Positions 38,154 through 47,434 of a stretch of DNA of 64,000 nucleotides are shown one piece after another. The stretch is taken from assembly GCF_023954335.1 (NCBI RefSeq), contig NZ_JAMLIE010000001.1, positions 1,488,001-1,552,000 of the forward strand. Reading direction: 5' to 3'. Source of the stretch: Aquamicrobium sp. GTDB taxonomy: Bacteria > Pseudomonadota > Alphaproteobacteria > Rhizobiales > Rhizobiaceae. Position 1 is the stretch's first letter, and each line of letters starts with the position of its first letter. The position numbers were made by a program, and so were the translations under genes. The notes below the pieces were generated by a model. The model did not search any database, was not told the DNA's origin, and saw only the letters and a list, made by a program, of their open reading frames with translations.

Positions 38154-39701
38154 TCAGTAAGCGTTCTTCGTGTCGAGCAGGCGGAACGGCGTCAGCAGCA
38201 GGATCTTGAGGTCGAACCACAGCGACCAGTTCTCGATGTAGTAGAGATCGAACTCCGTGCGCATCCTGATCTTCTCGTCGGAATCGATCTCGCCGCGCCA
38301 GCCGTTGATCTGCGCCCAGCCGGTGACGCCCGGCTTGACGCGGTGGCGGGCGAAATAGCCGTCGACCACGTCGTGGTAGAGGCGGTGGCGGGTCTGGCCG
38401 CTGACGGCGTGCGGGCGCGGCCCGACGAGCGACAATTCGCCCCGCAGCACGTTGAAGAACTGTGGCAGCTCGTCGATCGAGGCCTTGCGGATGAAGCGGC
38501 CGACGCGGGTGACGCGCGGATCGTCGCGGACCACGGCGTTGCGGGCGGTCGGGTCGCACTGGTCGCTGTACATCGAGCGGAACTTGAAGACCTCGATGAC
38601 CTCGTTGTTGAAGCCGAGCCGCTTCTGCCTGAACAGCACCGGGCCGCGGCTGTCGAGCTTGATCGCGACGGCGGTGGCGATCATGACCGGCAGGAAGAGC
38701 AGGATGCCGATCAGGCTGAAGACGATGTCGAAGCAGCGCTTGGCGACGTAGTCCCAGTCGGCGATCGGCTTGTCGGCCATGTCGAGCATCGGCAGCGAGC
38801 CGATATAGGAATAGGTCCGCGGACGGTAGCGCAGGCTCGAATTGTCGGCCGCGAGGCGGATGTCGACCGGCAGGACCCAGAGCTGGTTCATCAGCGACAG
38901 CAGGCGGCTCTCGGCCGTCACCGGCAGGGAGACGATCAGCATGTCGATATGAGCGATGCGCGCGAAGGCGATCAGCTCGCCGATGTTGCCGAGCTTGGGA
39001 TAGCCGGCGACGACGGGGGGCGAGCGGTCGTCGTTGCGGTCGTCGAAGATGCCGCAGATGCGGATGTCGCTGTCGGCCTGCTCGGCGATGGAATGGATCA
39101 GCCGTTCGGCCGCCGCGCCGCCGCCGACGATGACCGCGCGCCGCTCCAGCCGGCCCTCGCGCGCCCAGCGCCGCACCAGCTGCGCCATGACGAGCCGTGT
39201 CCCGAGGACGAGGGCCGTGCCGGCCAGGAACCATGCGCCGACCCAGAAGCGCGAGAAATCGCCGGCGATCTTGAGGAAGAAGCCGAGGAAGGCGATGAGC
39301 GCCAGCGTGCCGCTCCAGATCAGCACGAAGCGCGCCGCGCTCAGGAAGGGCTGGCGCAGGGTGCGCAACCGGTAATTGCCGGCGAAGTCCGAGGCGATGA
39401 CGGCGAGCGTCGAGGCGAGCAGGATCGCGACCGGATAATGCACGACGAGATGCGTGGAAAGGCCGACATAGGCGACGAAAAGCGCCAGGCCCGAGGCGAC
39501 GAGCAGGCCGAACTCGACGAGGCGCAGGCCGCCGCTGACGATGGACGGCGACAGCGCGGTGCGTCGGTAGTGCGCGGCGGCGCGCTGCGCGGCGTTGTTC
39601 AGTTCGCCCGCCGCCGGCGCTGCCGCAGCACTGGTCCCAGCACTGGTCATCGTGTCGTATGCGCTGTTCGTCGATCGGTTCAAGACTGCCGGATCTGCCA
39701 T
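38154..39701 (-). CDS. Priming sugar-phosphate transferase (undecaprenyl-phosphate glycosylphosphotransferase)
   Basis: A 515-residue membrane enzyme that starts repeat-unit synthesis by adding a sugar-1-phosphate to undecaprenyl phosphate. Several N-terminal helices, then a Rossmann-like linker with AVIVGGGAAAERLI (residues ~190-205). The C-terminal catalytic domain begins AKRCFDIVFSLIGILLFLPV and includes PVLFRQKRLG, VFKFRSM, SIDELPQF and LVGPRPH. It belongs to the WcaJ/PssY type, larger than ExoY-type. A CtrA box sits 82 bases upstream. Likely starts the exopolysaccharide made by this island. Confidence 0.93.
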   Translation of the reverse strand: MADPAVLNRSTNSAYDTMTSAGTSAAAAPAAGELNNAAQRAAAHYRRTALSPSIVSGGLRLVEFGLLVASGLALFVAYVGLSTHLVVHYPVAILLASTLAVIASDFAGNYRLRTLRQPFLSAARFVLIWSGTLALIAFLGFFLKIAGDFSRFWVGAWFLAGTALVLGTRLVMAQLVRRWAREGRLERRAVIVGGGAAAERLIHSIAEQADSDIRICGIFDDRNDDRSPPVVAGYPKLGNIGELIAFARIAHIDMLIVSLPVTAESRLLSLMNQLWVLPVDIRLAADNSSLRYRPRTYSYIGSLPMLDMADKPIADWDYVAKRCFDIVFSLIGILLFLPVMIATAVAIKLDSRGPVLFRQKRLGFNNEVIEVFKFRSMYSDQCDPTARNAVVRDDPRVTRVGRFIRKASIDELPQFFNVLRGELSLVGPRPHAVSGQTRHRLYHDVVDGYFARHRVKPGVTGWAQINGWRGEIDSDEKIRMRTEFDLYYIENWSLWFDLKILLLTPFRLLDTKNAY

Positions 39702-39782
39702 GAAGGGGGTTCCGTGGACAGTCCCGTGTCTACCATCCGGCGGCTAAGGAAACATTGAAGATCTGCAATCAATGCGTGTAGA

Positions 39783-39798
39783 GTTAACAATGGCTTAA
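39783..39798 (-). promoter_or_regulatory. CtrA-type binding site, perfect TTAA-N7-TTAAC
   Basis: On the minus strand the sequence reads TTAA-GCCATTG-TTAAC, an exact match to the CtrA full consensus known from Caulobacter and rhizobia. It lies 82 bases upstream of the priming transferase ATG, oriented with the gene. This suggests cell-cycle control of the first step of polysaccharide synthesis. The match is perfect, but binding has not been shown. Confidence 0.55.
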
Positions 39799-39800
39799 TG

Positions 39801-39831
39801 CGAAAACCGGCCGCTGGAGGGGCGGCCGGTT
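39801..39831 (-). terminator. Rho-independent terminator of the chemoreceptor gene
   Basis: On the minus strand AACCGGCCGC - 7 bases - GCGGCCGGTT is followed by TTTTCG. The 10-base stem plus T-run begins about 75 bases after the chemoreceptor stop. Confidence 0.75.
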
Positions 39832-39905
39832 CGGGCCTTCGTGGCGAGGTATGGGCCCGGCTTTCGCCGGGAGAGGGGGAGCGGCGGGCCGGCTCGCGCC
39901 GGGCG

Positions 39906-42221
39906 TCAGAACTCCTCCCAGTCCGCGGCTTCCGGCGCGGCTGCGGCCAGTCCCAGCGCGCCGGCGAGCTTGCGCCCCAGCGCCCGGGCCGGGGAGGGGT
40001 GCGCGGCGGCCTCGCCGGAGACGGCCAGCGGCCTGCCCCCAGCCGGCGCGCCGTCGCCGAGATTGAACTGGCCGATCAGCTGCATCAGCGTCGAGGCCTC
40101 GCGCGCCAGGCCGTGGCTGGCGGCGGTCGACTGCTCGACGAGGGCGGCGTTCTGCTGGGTGCCGTGGTCGATGGTGGTGACGGCCGAGCTGATCTCCTGG
40201 ATGCCGGTCGCCTGCTCGCGCGCGGCGGTGACGATGGAGGCGACGTGATGGTCGATCTCCTGCACCTGGGCGACGATGGCTTCGAGCGCGCTGCCCGTCT
40301 GCTCGACGAGCTCGACGCCCGAGCGCACGCGCCCGCCCGAGGTGGTGATGAGCTCCTTGATCTCCTTCGCCGCCGTGGCCGAACGCTGGGCGAGCTCGCG
40401 CACCTCATGGGCGACCACGGCGAAGCCCTTGCCCGCATCGCCGGCGCGCGCGGCCTCGACGCCGGCATTGAGCGCCAGCAGGCCGGTCTGGAAGGCGATG
40501 TCGTCGATGACGCCGATGATGTTCGAGATATCGTTCGACGAGCGGGCGATCTCCTGCATCGCGGCGATGGCGTCGTGGACGATCATGCCCGACTTCTCCG
40601 CCCCCTGCTTGGTGCGGGCGACGAGCTGGCCGGCCTGCTCGGCGCGCTCGGACGAGCTCTTGACCGTCGCGGTGATCTCCTCCAGCGCGGCGGCCGTCTC
40701 CTCGACGGAGGCGGCCTGCTGCTCGGTGCGTCGCGCCATGTCGTCGGAGGCGGAGCGAATCTCGCTGGCGCCCGAATCGATGGTGCGGGCGTTGTCGCCG
40801 ACCGCGCGCAGCGTCGATTGCAGCGTGTCGAGCGAGGCGTTGAAATCGGCGCGCAGCCGCTCGAGGTCGCCGGCGAAGGGCGTCGCGATGCGGCAGGCGA
40901 CATTGCCGTCGGCGAGCTGGCGCAGCGCCTCGCCGAGCGAATCGACGGCGAACTGGACCTGCGCCGCTTCCTCGGCCTTCTGGCGCTCGCGCCCCGCGCG
41001 CTCCTCCTCGGAGAGGGCGCGGTTGGCGTCGGCGTCGCGCTCGAGCTGGAGCTTGGCGAGCGAGGCGTCGCGCAGCACGACCAGCGAGCGGGCCATGTCG
41101 CCGATCTCGTCCTTCGCTTCCGCCTCGGTGATCTCGACGTCCATATCGCCGCCGGCGATCCTGCCGGTGGCGCCGATGATGCCTTCGAGGCGGCGGCGGA
41201 AGCGGCCGGAGATCATGACGCCGAGAAGGACGAGCAGCACCGCCGCGCCGGCGATGATGGCGATGGAGGTCCACGCCATGCGCGTCAGATACGCGTAGAC
41301 CGTGGCTTCCGGCACGGAAACGACGGTGAACCACGCGGTGTCGTCGAGAAGCTGGACCGGAACCGCGACGGCGAGCCGCGCTACGCCGTCTGCGCCCGTT
41401 GTTTCCATCACCGTGCCGGGATCGGCGATCATCCGCTGCCAGGTCGCCGCGTCCTCGCCGGTCTCGGAAAGGGCGCGGCCGAGGAACGAGGCGTCGGGAT
41501 GGCTGATGAAGCTGCCGTCCTGCGACAAGAGCGCCACGAAGCCGTCGCCGAGCGGCTTCATGCCCGAAAGCGCCTGCGTGATCGCGTCGAGGCCGACATC
41601 GGCGCCGGCGACGCCGACGACCTTGCCGCCGACGAGGATCGGCGCGGTCAGCGAGGTCATCAGCGTCGGGACGCCGTTCACCTCATAGGCGAAGGGCTCC
41701 ATGATCGCCGACTTTCCGCTGTCGCGCGCCTTGAGGTAGTAGTCGCCGTCGCCGGGCTGGTCGTAGCCGACGATGGGTTCGAGATTGATGCGCCCGTCCG
41801 TGCCGGTCGTCGCATAGGGAAGGTAGCGGCCGGTGGCGTCGTGGTTCGTCGTGTTGGCGAACTGCGCGTCGCGGCCGTCGAAGGCGTTCGGCTCGAAGCC
41901 GGTCCACACGCCGAGCAGCCCCTCAGCGTTGGCCTGCATCTGTATCAGCACGCTGTCGGCCAGCGCCCGGTCGCCGCCGAGCCCGGCGCTCATCGCCTGC
42001 ATCGTGTCGCGCAGGGTATAGACGACCTGCATGCGGCTGGCGATGCCGCCCTGGATGGCGGCGGCGCTGTTCTGCGCCGCCGCGCGCATCTCGCCGGCGC
42101 TGGCGGCCTTCATCTGCTGGTAGGACATCACGAACAGGCTCGACGCCGTCGCGACGGTCGCAACCACGCCGACGGCGACGATGGCGAAGATGTTGCGGGA
42201 GGTTGCGGTCTTCAACAGCAT
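39906..42221 (-). CDS. Methyl-accepting chemotaxis protein with dCACHE sensor
   Basis: A 771-residue transmembrane chemoreceptor. N-terminal TM (FAIVAVGVVATVATASSLFV), a periplasmic double-CACHE domain with GVWTGFEPN, then GLDAITQALS and DGSFISHPDASFLG. A second TM (IIAGAAVLLVLLGVMISG), a HAMP domain and a long signalling coiled coil with EVRELAQRSATAAKEI. It ends DWEEF, which fits the xWxxF pentapeptide that tethers CheR/CheB on some receptors. Ligand unknown. Isolated in its neighbourhood, with its own terminator. Confidence 0.93.
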   Translation of the reverse strand: MLLKTATSRNIFAIVAVGVVATVATASSLFVMSYQQMKAASAGEMRAAAQNSAAAIQGGIASRMQVVYTLRDTMQAMSAGLGGDRALADSVLIQMQANAEGLLGVWTGFEPNAFDGRDAQFANTTNHDATGRYLPYATTGTDGRINLEPIVGYDQPGDGDYYLKARDSGKSAIMEPFAYEVNGVPTLMTSLTAPILVGGKVVGVAGADVGLDAITQALSGMKPLGDGFVALLSQDGSFISHPDASFLGRALSETGEDAATWQRMIADPGTVMETTGADGVARLAVAVPVQLLDDTAWFTVVSVPEATVYAYLTRMAWTSIAIIAGAAVLLVLLGVMISGRFRRRLEGIIGATGRIAGGDMDVEITEAEAKDEIGDMARSLVVLRDASLAKLQLERDADANRALSEEERAGRERQKAEEAAQVQFAVDSLGEALRQLADGNVACRIATPFAGDLERLRADFNASLDTLQSTLRAVGDNARTIDSGASEIRSASDDMARRTEQQAASVEETAAALEEITATVKSSSERAEQAGQLVARTKQGAEKSGMIVHDAIAAMQEIARSSNDISNIIGVIDDIAFQTGLLALNAGVEAARAGDAGKGFAVVAHEVRELAQRSATAAKEIKELITTSGGRVRSGVELVEQTGSALEAIVAQVQEIDHHVASIVTAAREQATGIQEISSAVTTIDHGTQQNAALVEQSTAASHGLAREASTLMQLIGQFNLGDGAPAGGRPLAVSGEAAAHPSPARALGRKLAGALGLAAAAPEAADWEEF

Positions 42222-42500
42222 GGGAGATGCCTTTCTGGCAGGGAGCCGAGCCCTTCCGCTTAACCACGGCGAAAAGGCGGGTCATCGTCTCGATGCAGGA
42301 GGGCAGGCGCTGAAGACCGCATCCCCCCGCGATGTTCTTCAACACGGGAAGGTTGCTGGAGACCGATTAATTTAATCTGAACTAAATTAGAAATGTCGGT
42401 GGCCGCCGACCCACCGGAATCGGCGGCGAAGCTTCTTCCCGAGGCCGAAGATCGGCCGGGGGAATTGACGGCGGGGCGCGATGGCCGGCAAGGATGGAGC

Positions 42501-43787
42501 ATGACCGATCCGCGCACCTTCTTCACCGTCCTGTTCGAGGCGGCCGTCGCCGCCGCCGACCCTGCCGTCGTCATTCGCGACTTCCTCCCGGGCCGGCCGA
42601 AGGGCCGCGTCGTGGTCGTCGGCGCGGGCAAGGCGTCGGTGCCGATGGCCGCCGCCTTCGACGCGGCATGGGACGGCCCGCTGACGGGCATAATCGTCAC
42701 CCGCCATGGCCAGGGTGGGGGTCGGGGCGGGGCCTGCGGGCGCATCGCGGTGCTGGAGGCGGCGCATCCCGTTCCCGACGAGGCGGGGCTTGAAGCAACG
42801 GCACGGTTGTTCGACGCGGTGCGCGGCCTCGGCCCCGACGATCTCGTCGTCGCCCTGATATCGGGCGGCGGCTCGGCGCTGCTGCCGTGGCCGCCGCCGG
42901 GCATGAGCCTTGCCGACGAGATCGCGGTCAACGAGGCGCTGCTCGCCTCCGGCGCGCCGATCTCGGCGATGAACACGGTGCGCAAGCACCTGTCGGCGAT
43001 CAAGGGCGGGTGGCTGGCGCTCGCCGCCCATCCGGCGAAGGTGGTCACGCTCGTCGTCTCCGACATTCCCGGCGACAACCCGGCCTTCGTCGCCTCGGGG
43101 CCGACCGTCGCCGACGGGGCGAGCCGGCGCGACGCCCTCGCCATCGTCGCGGAATATGGGCTTGCGCTTCCCGACGCCGCGATGCGCCACCTCGCCACGC
43201 CGGCGGCCGACGCGCCTCTGCCCGACGACCCGCGCCTCGCCGGCAACGAGGTCCACGTCATCGCCTCGGCGGCGCGCTCGCTGGAGGCCGCGGCGCGCGC
43301 CGCCGCCCGCCATGGCGTCGAGGCGGTCATCCTGTCGGATTCCATCGAGGGCGAGGCGCGTGACGTCGCCGGCGTCCATGCGGCCATCGCCCGCGAGATC
43401 GCACTGCGCGACCGGCCGTTCCGCAAGCCGGTCGTCCTGCTGTCGGGCGGCGAGACGACGGTGACGATGCGGAGCAGGGGCGGCCCCGGGGGAGGCAGAG
43501 GAGGCCGCAACGGCGAGTTCCTGCTCGCTTTCGCGCTTGCGGTCGACGGCCACGCCGGTATCCACGCCTTCGCCGCCGATACCGACGGCATCGACGGCAC
43601 GGGCGATAATGCCGGCGCCTTCGCAGACGGGACGAGCGCCGGGCGGATGCGCGCAGCGGGGCTCGACCCGCGCGCCGCGCTCGCCCGCAACGACGCCTTC
43701 GCCGCCTTCGCCGCGCTGGGCGACCTGTTCAGCCCCGGTCCGACCGGCACCAACGTCAACGATCTGAGGGCCGTGCTGGTGCGCTGA
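42501..43787 (+). CDS. gckA: Glycerate 2-kinase (MOFRL family)
   Basis: A 428-residue kinase converting glycerate to 2-phosphoglycerate, used in serine-cycle and sugar-acid metabolism. DUF4147 part begins FFTVLFEAAVAAADP, with VVVVGAGKASVPMAAAF and ALISGGGSALLPWP. The MOFRL part near the end contains GRNGEFLLAFAL and DTDGIDGTGDNAGAF. ATG at 42501 is preceded by AGGATGGAGC and matches the usual start, so upstream codons are not counted. The gap to the divergent chemoreceptor (42222-42500) has an AT-rich patch near 42367-42391. Confidence 0.92.
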   Translation: MTDPRTFFTVLFEAAVAAADPAVVIRDFLPGRPKGRVVVVGAGKASVPMAAAFDAAWDGPLTGIIVTRHGQGGGRGGACGRIAVLEAAHPVPDEAGLEATARLFDAVRGLGPDDLVVALISGGGSALLPWPPPGMSLADEIAVNEALLASGAPISAMNTVRKHLSAIKGGWLALAAHPAKVVTLVVSDIPGDNPAFVASGPTVADGASRRDALAIVAEYGLALPDAAMRHLATPAADAPLPDDPRLAGNEVHVIASAARSLEAAARAAARHGVEAVILSDSIEGEARDVAGVHAAIAREIALRDRPFRKPVVLLSGGETTVTMRSRGGPGGGRGGRNGEFLLAFALAVDGHAGIHAFAADTDGIDGTGDNAGAFADGTSAGRMRAAGLDPRAALARNDAFAAFAALGDLFSPGPTGTNVNDLRAVLVR

Positions 43788-43839
43788 AGGCGCCGCGCCG
43801 GCGATTGCGGTCGGTTCGCATTCGCGGGATACTCGGTGC

Positions 43840-45303
43840 ATGTGGAGCATCCTTTCCGACTATTGGCCGCACATCCTCGCCGTCATCTCCGTCCTGATGG
43901 CGGTGCCGGCCATCGTCCACGTGGTGATGAACAAGGAGGAGGTGCGCTCGGCCATCGGCTGGGTCGGCGTCATCCTGCTTTCGCCGGTCATCGGCGCGCT
44001 GATCTACGCCATCGGCGGCATCAACCGCATCCGCCGCGCCTCGATCATCTCGGAACGGCGGCGCGCCATCGAGCACGACCCGCGCCACCAGGCGCATCTC
44101 GATGCCTCGCGGGCGCTGGTCGCCGACCTGTTCGCCGAGCGCTTCGCGGCGATGAAGACGCTGGGCGACCGCGTCGCCAAGCACGCGATGACGGTCGGCA
44201 ACTCGATCCGGCTGCTCGACGGCGGCGACGAGACCTATGCGCAAATGATTGCCGAGATCGATGCCGCGCAGCGCTCGATCATCCTCGAGACCTACATCTT
44301 CGACCGCGACGCCATCGGCCTTAGGCTCGCCGAGGCGCTGGCGCGGGCGCACCGCCGCGGCGTCGCCGTGCGCGTCCTCATCGACGCCGTCGGCGTCCGC
44401 TACAGCGTGCCGAGCATCGTCGGGACGCTGGAGAGCGCCGGCATCGCCGTCGACCTGTTCAACGGCAGCCTGATCATGGGCCTGCGCCTGCCCTATGCGA
44501 ACCTGCGGACCCACCGCAAGATCCTCGTCGTCGACGGCGCGGTGGCCTTCGTCGGCGGCATGAACATCCGCAAGGGCTTCACCAGCGAGTTCGCCCGCGG
44601 CGGGCAGGCGCGCGACACCCATTTCCGCGTCACCGGCCCGGTGGTGGCTGACATCTTCTCCACTGCCGCCGAGGACTGGCGCTTCACCACCGACGAGGAC
44701 CTCGACGGCGAGGCGTGGCGGATCGAGCCGCTGCCGGCCGTGCAGTTCGGCGCCCCGGTCTTCATCCGCGCCGTCGCCTCCGGCCCCGACGCGGCGCTCG
44801 AAACCAACCACCGCATGCTGATGGGCGCGTTCTCGGTCGCCCGCCGCTCGATCCGCATCATATCGCCCTACTTCCTGCCCGACAGGGAGCTGGTCAGCGC
44901 GCTGGCGACGGCGGGCCGGCGCGGTGTCGAGATCGACATCGTGGTGCCGGCGCAGAACAACCTCGTCCTCGTCGAGCGCGCCATGATCGCCCAGTTCGAG
45001 CAGGTGCTGAAGAACTATTGCCGCGTCTGGCGTGCCGACGGGCCGTTCGACCATTCCAAGCTGCTGGCGGTCGACGGGGTGTGGGCCTTCGTCGGCTCGT
45101 CCAATCTCGACCCGCGCTCGCTGCGGCTGAATTTCGAGATCGACGTCGAGGTGCTGGACGCAGATTTCGCCGGCATGATCGAAAGCCGGATCGACACGGC
45201 GATCGCCTCGGCCCAGCCGGTCACGGTCGAAGGGTTGCGCGCGCGCCCTTTTCCGCTCCGCCTCTTCGACCGGATCCTGTGGCTCGGCTCGCCCTATCTG
45301 TAG
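43840..45303 (+). CDS. cls: Cardiolipin synthase
   Basis: A 487-residue membrane enzyme of the phospholipase D superfamily, joining two phosphatidylglycerols to cardiolipin. Two N-terminal TM helices (about residues 9-27 and 38-58) precede two HKD motifs: THRKILVVDGAVAFVGGMN at about 224 and HSKLLAVDGVWAFVGSSN at about 404, both with intact H, K and D. A terminator lies 77 bases beyond the stop. Confidence 0.93.
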   Translation: MWSILSDYWPHILAVISVLMAVPAIVHVVMNKEEVRSAIGWVGVILLSPVIGALIYAIGGINRIRRASIISERRRAIEHDPRHQAHLDASRALVADLFAERFAAMKTLGDRVAKHAMTVGNSIRLLDGGDETYAQMIAEIDAAQRSIILETYIFDRDAIGLRLAEALARAHRRGVAVRVLIDAVGVRYSVPSIVGTLESAGIAVDLFNGSLIMGLRLPYANLRTHRKILVVDGAVAFVGGMNIRKGFTSEFARGGQARDTHFRVTGPVVADIFSTAAEDWRFTTDEDLDGEAWRIEPLPAVQFGAPVFIRAVASGPDAALETNHRMLMGAFSVARRSIRIISPYFLPDRELVSALATAGRRGVEIDIVVPAQNNLVLVERAMIAQFEQVLKNYCRVWRADGPFDHSKLLAVDGVWAFVGSSNLDPRSLRLNFEIDVEVLDADFAGMIESRIDTAIASAQPVTVEGLRARPFPLRLFDRILWLGSPYL

Positions 45304-45380
45304 GCGTTGCCTTACCTTGCGGTATTCGTGCCGCCCGGGGAAGAAATCCGATCACGGTTTCGTGAAGAAAACGCGCAAAA

Positions 45381-45401
45381 CCGCCCGGAATCGGGCTTTT
45401 T
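45381..45401 (+). terminator. Rho-independent terminator after cls
   Basis: GCCCG-GAAT-CGGGC followed by TTTTT, a short but clear hairpin with a T-run on the plus strand. The rest of 45402-45594 shows no clear structure. Confidence 0.75.
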
Positions 45402-45594
45402 GGCTTTGGTTTTCTAAGGTTGGCGAAGATGAGGCGATTGTCCGGCGCACGTTTTGAATGATTGTTTCGCATGGCGCTGAAACGCGCAAGAACGGTGCTT
45501 TGCAAAAGCCGGTGCGCTCCCTTAATGTGCTCGCCAATCGTGGGTGGGCAGCAACCGTTCACGGGGAAGATCGCATCAAAAACAGGGAGCCTTC

Positions 45595-47169
45595 ATGCGA
45601 AAACTTCTTCTTACTGCGAGCGCGATCGCGCTTGGCGCAGCCGTTCTTCCGGCATCCGCCGAGACTCTTCGCTGGGCGCGCGGCGCCGACGCGCTGACGC
45701 TTGACCCGCATTCCCAGAACGAGGGAACCACCCACACCTTCAACCACCAGATCTACGAGACGCTGCTGAACCGCGACGTCGAGGGCAACCTCATCCCGCG
45801 GCTGGCCACCGAATGGTACGTCAAGGCCGACGATCCGAACGTGTGGGTGTTCAAGCTGCGCGAGGGCGTCAAGTTCCACGGCGGCCAGGATTTCACCGCC
45901 GAGGACGTCGTGTTCTCGCTGAACCGCGCCCGTTCGGACAAGTCGAACCTGCGCCAGCTTCACGCCGACGTGGCGGATGTCGTGGCCATCGACGACCTGA
46001 CGGTCGAGGTGAAGATGAACGGCCCGTCGCCGCTCTATCCGAACAACATCACCAACACCTTCATCATGGACAAGGGCTGGTCCGAGGAGCACGACGTCGT
46101 CGAGGTCCAGGATTTCGCCGCCGGTGAAGACAACTACGCCGTGCGCAACACCAACGGCACCGGCCCCTACGTGCTCCAGTCGCGCGAGCCCGACGTGCGC
46201 TCGGTGATGACCGTCTTCGACGGCCACTGGGACGAGAAGCCGGCCGTGACCGAGATCGTCTACCTGCCGATCAAGGAAGCCGCCACCCGCGTCGCCGCCC
46301 TCCTGTCGGGCGAGGTCGACCTCGTCCAGGACGTGCCGGTGCAGGACATCGAGCGCCTGTCGGCCACCGACGGCGTCAAGGTCGAGACCGGCCCCGAGAA
46401 CCGCATCATCTATTTCGGCTACAAGTTCGGCGACGCGCCGCTGAAGTCGTCCAACATCACCGACAAGAACCCGATCGCCGACGCCAAGGTGCGCGAGGCG
46501 ATGGAGCTCGCCATCGACCGCGAGGCGATCAAGCGCGTCGTCATGCGCGGCCAGTCGGTGCCGGCCGGCGTCGCCATGCCGCCCTTCGTCAACGGCTGGA
46601 CGCCGGAGCTCGACGCCTTCCCGGCGCCGGACATCGCCAAGGCCAAGGAGCTGCTGGCCGAGGCCGGCTATGCGGACGGCTTCACCATCACGCTCGACAC
46701 GCCGAACAACCGCTACGTCAACGACGAGGCGGTCAGCCAGGCCGTCGTCGGCATGCTCGGCCAGATCGGCATCCGGGTGACGCTGGCCTCGCGCCCGGTC
46801 GCCCAGCACTCGCCGCTCGTCCAGAACAGCGAGACCGACTTCTACCTGCTCGGCTGGGGTGTCCCGACCTTCGATTCGGCCTATGTCTTCAACGACCTGG
46901 TCCACACCAAGGACGGCAAGTACGGCGCCTACAACGCCGGCCTCTACACCAATCCTGAGCTTGACGAGAAAATCCGTTCGCTCGGCACCGAGATCGATCT
47001 CGACAAGCGCAACGCGACCATCGCCGAGATATGGAAGGTGGTGAAGGAGGACCGCGTCCTCCTGCCGATCCACAACCAGGTCCTGGCCTACGCCATGAAG
47101 AGCAACGTCAACCTGGAAGTCCATCCGGAGAACCAGCCGCTGATCCGGGGCGTCACCTACGGCGAGTAA
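45595..47169 (+). CDS. ABC transporter substrate-binding protein (peptide/nickel/opine family)
   Basis: A 524-residue periplasmic solute receptor of SBP family 5. Signal peptide MRKLLLTASAIALGAAVLPASA, with cleavage likely before ETLRWARG. The family hallmarks are NHQIYETLLNRDVEGNLIP and VWVFKLREGVKFHGG. GSNRS-type residues upstream are excluded: the ATG at 45595 with AGGGAG ahead fits best. First gene of an operon with two permeases and a fused ATPase. Confidence 0.93.
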   Translation: MRKLLLTASAIALGAAVLPASAETLRWARGADALTLDPHSQNEGTTHTFNHQIYETLLNRDVEGNLIPRLATEWYVKADDPNVWVFKLREGVKFHGGQDFTAEDVVFSLNRARSDKSNLRQLHADVADVVAIDDLTVEVKMNGPSPLYPNNITNTFIMDKGWSEEHDVVEVQDFAAGEDNYAVRNTNGTGPYVLQSREPDVRSVMTVFDGHWDEKPAVTEIVYLPIKEAATRVAALLSGEVDLVQDVPVQDIERLSATDGVKVETGPENRIIYFGYKFGDAPLKSSNITDKNPIADAKVREAMELAIDREAIKRVVMRGQSVPAGVAMPPFVNGWTPELDAFPAPDIAKAKELLAEAGYADGFTITLDTPNNRYVNDEAVSQAVVGMLGQIGIRVTLASRPVAQHSPLVQNSETDFYLLGWGVPTFDSAYVFNDLVHTKDGKYGAYNAGLYTNPELDEKIRSLGTEIDLDKRNATIAEIWKVVKEDRVLLPIHNQVLAYAMKSNVNLEVHPENQPLIRGVTYGE

Positions 47170-47185
47170 CGCCAGCGACAACGCC

Positions 47186-47218
47186 GGCCCGCCGCGCATC
47201 CTCGCGCGGCGGGCCTTT
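47186..47218 (+). terminator. Stem-loop between binding protein and permease
   Basis: Perfect 12-base stem GGCCCGCCGCGC / GCGCGGCGGGCC with a 6-base loop, followed by TTT. It is 17 bases after the substrate-binding-protein stop, where such structures often stabilise the abundant binding-protein mRNA or reduce read-through to the permeases. No gene is seen in 47219-47434. Confidence 0.65.
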
Positions 47219-47434
47219 CGCGCCGTGCCGTGCCGGTAGGGTGAGGGGCTTGGAGCCGCTCGCAGCCGGAGCGTCTGGTGCGGACGGACTGATTGCCGCG
47301 AGGCGCCCGTGAGGGGCGCCGAGGCGGCGCAGATGTTTTCCTGGTCGTCGGCCGCGTGGCTGCATGGCTTTATGCCGTGCGGCCCCATCGGCTTAAGCAG
47401 AATCGGGCGCTCTCGCCCGTGCGGGGAAGAAGCC

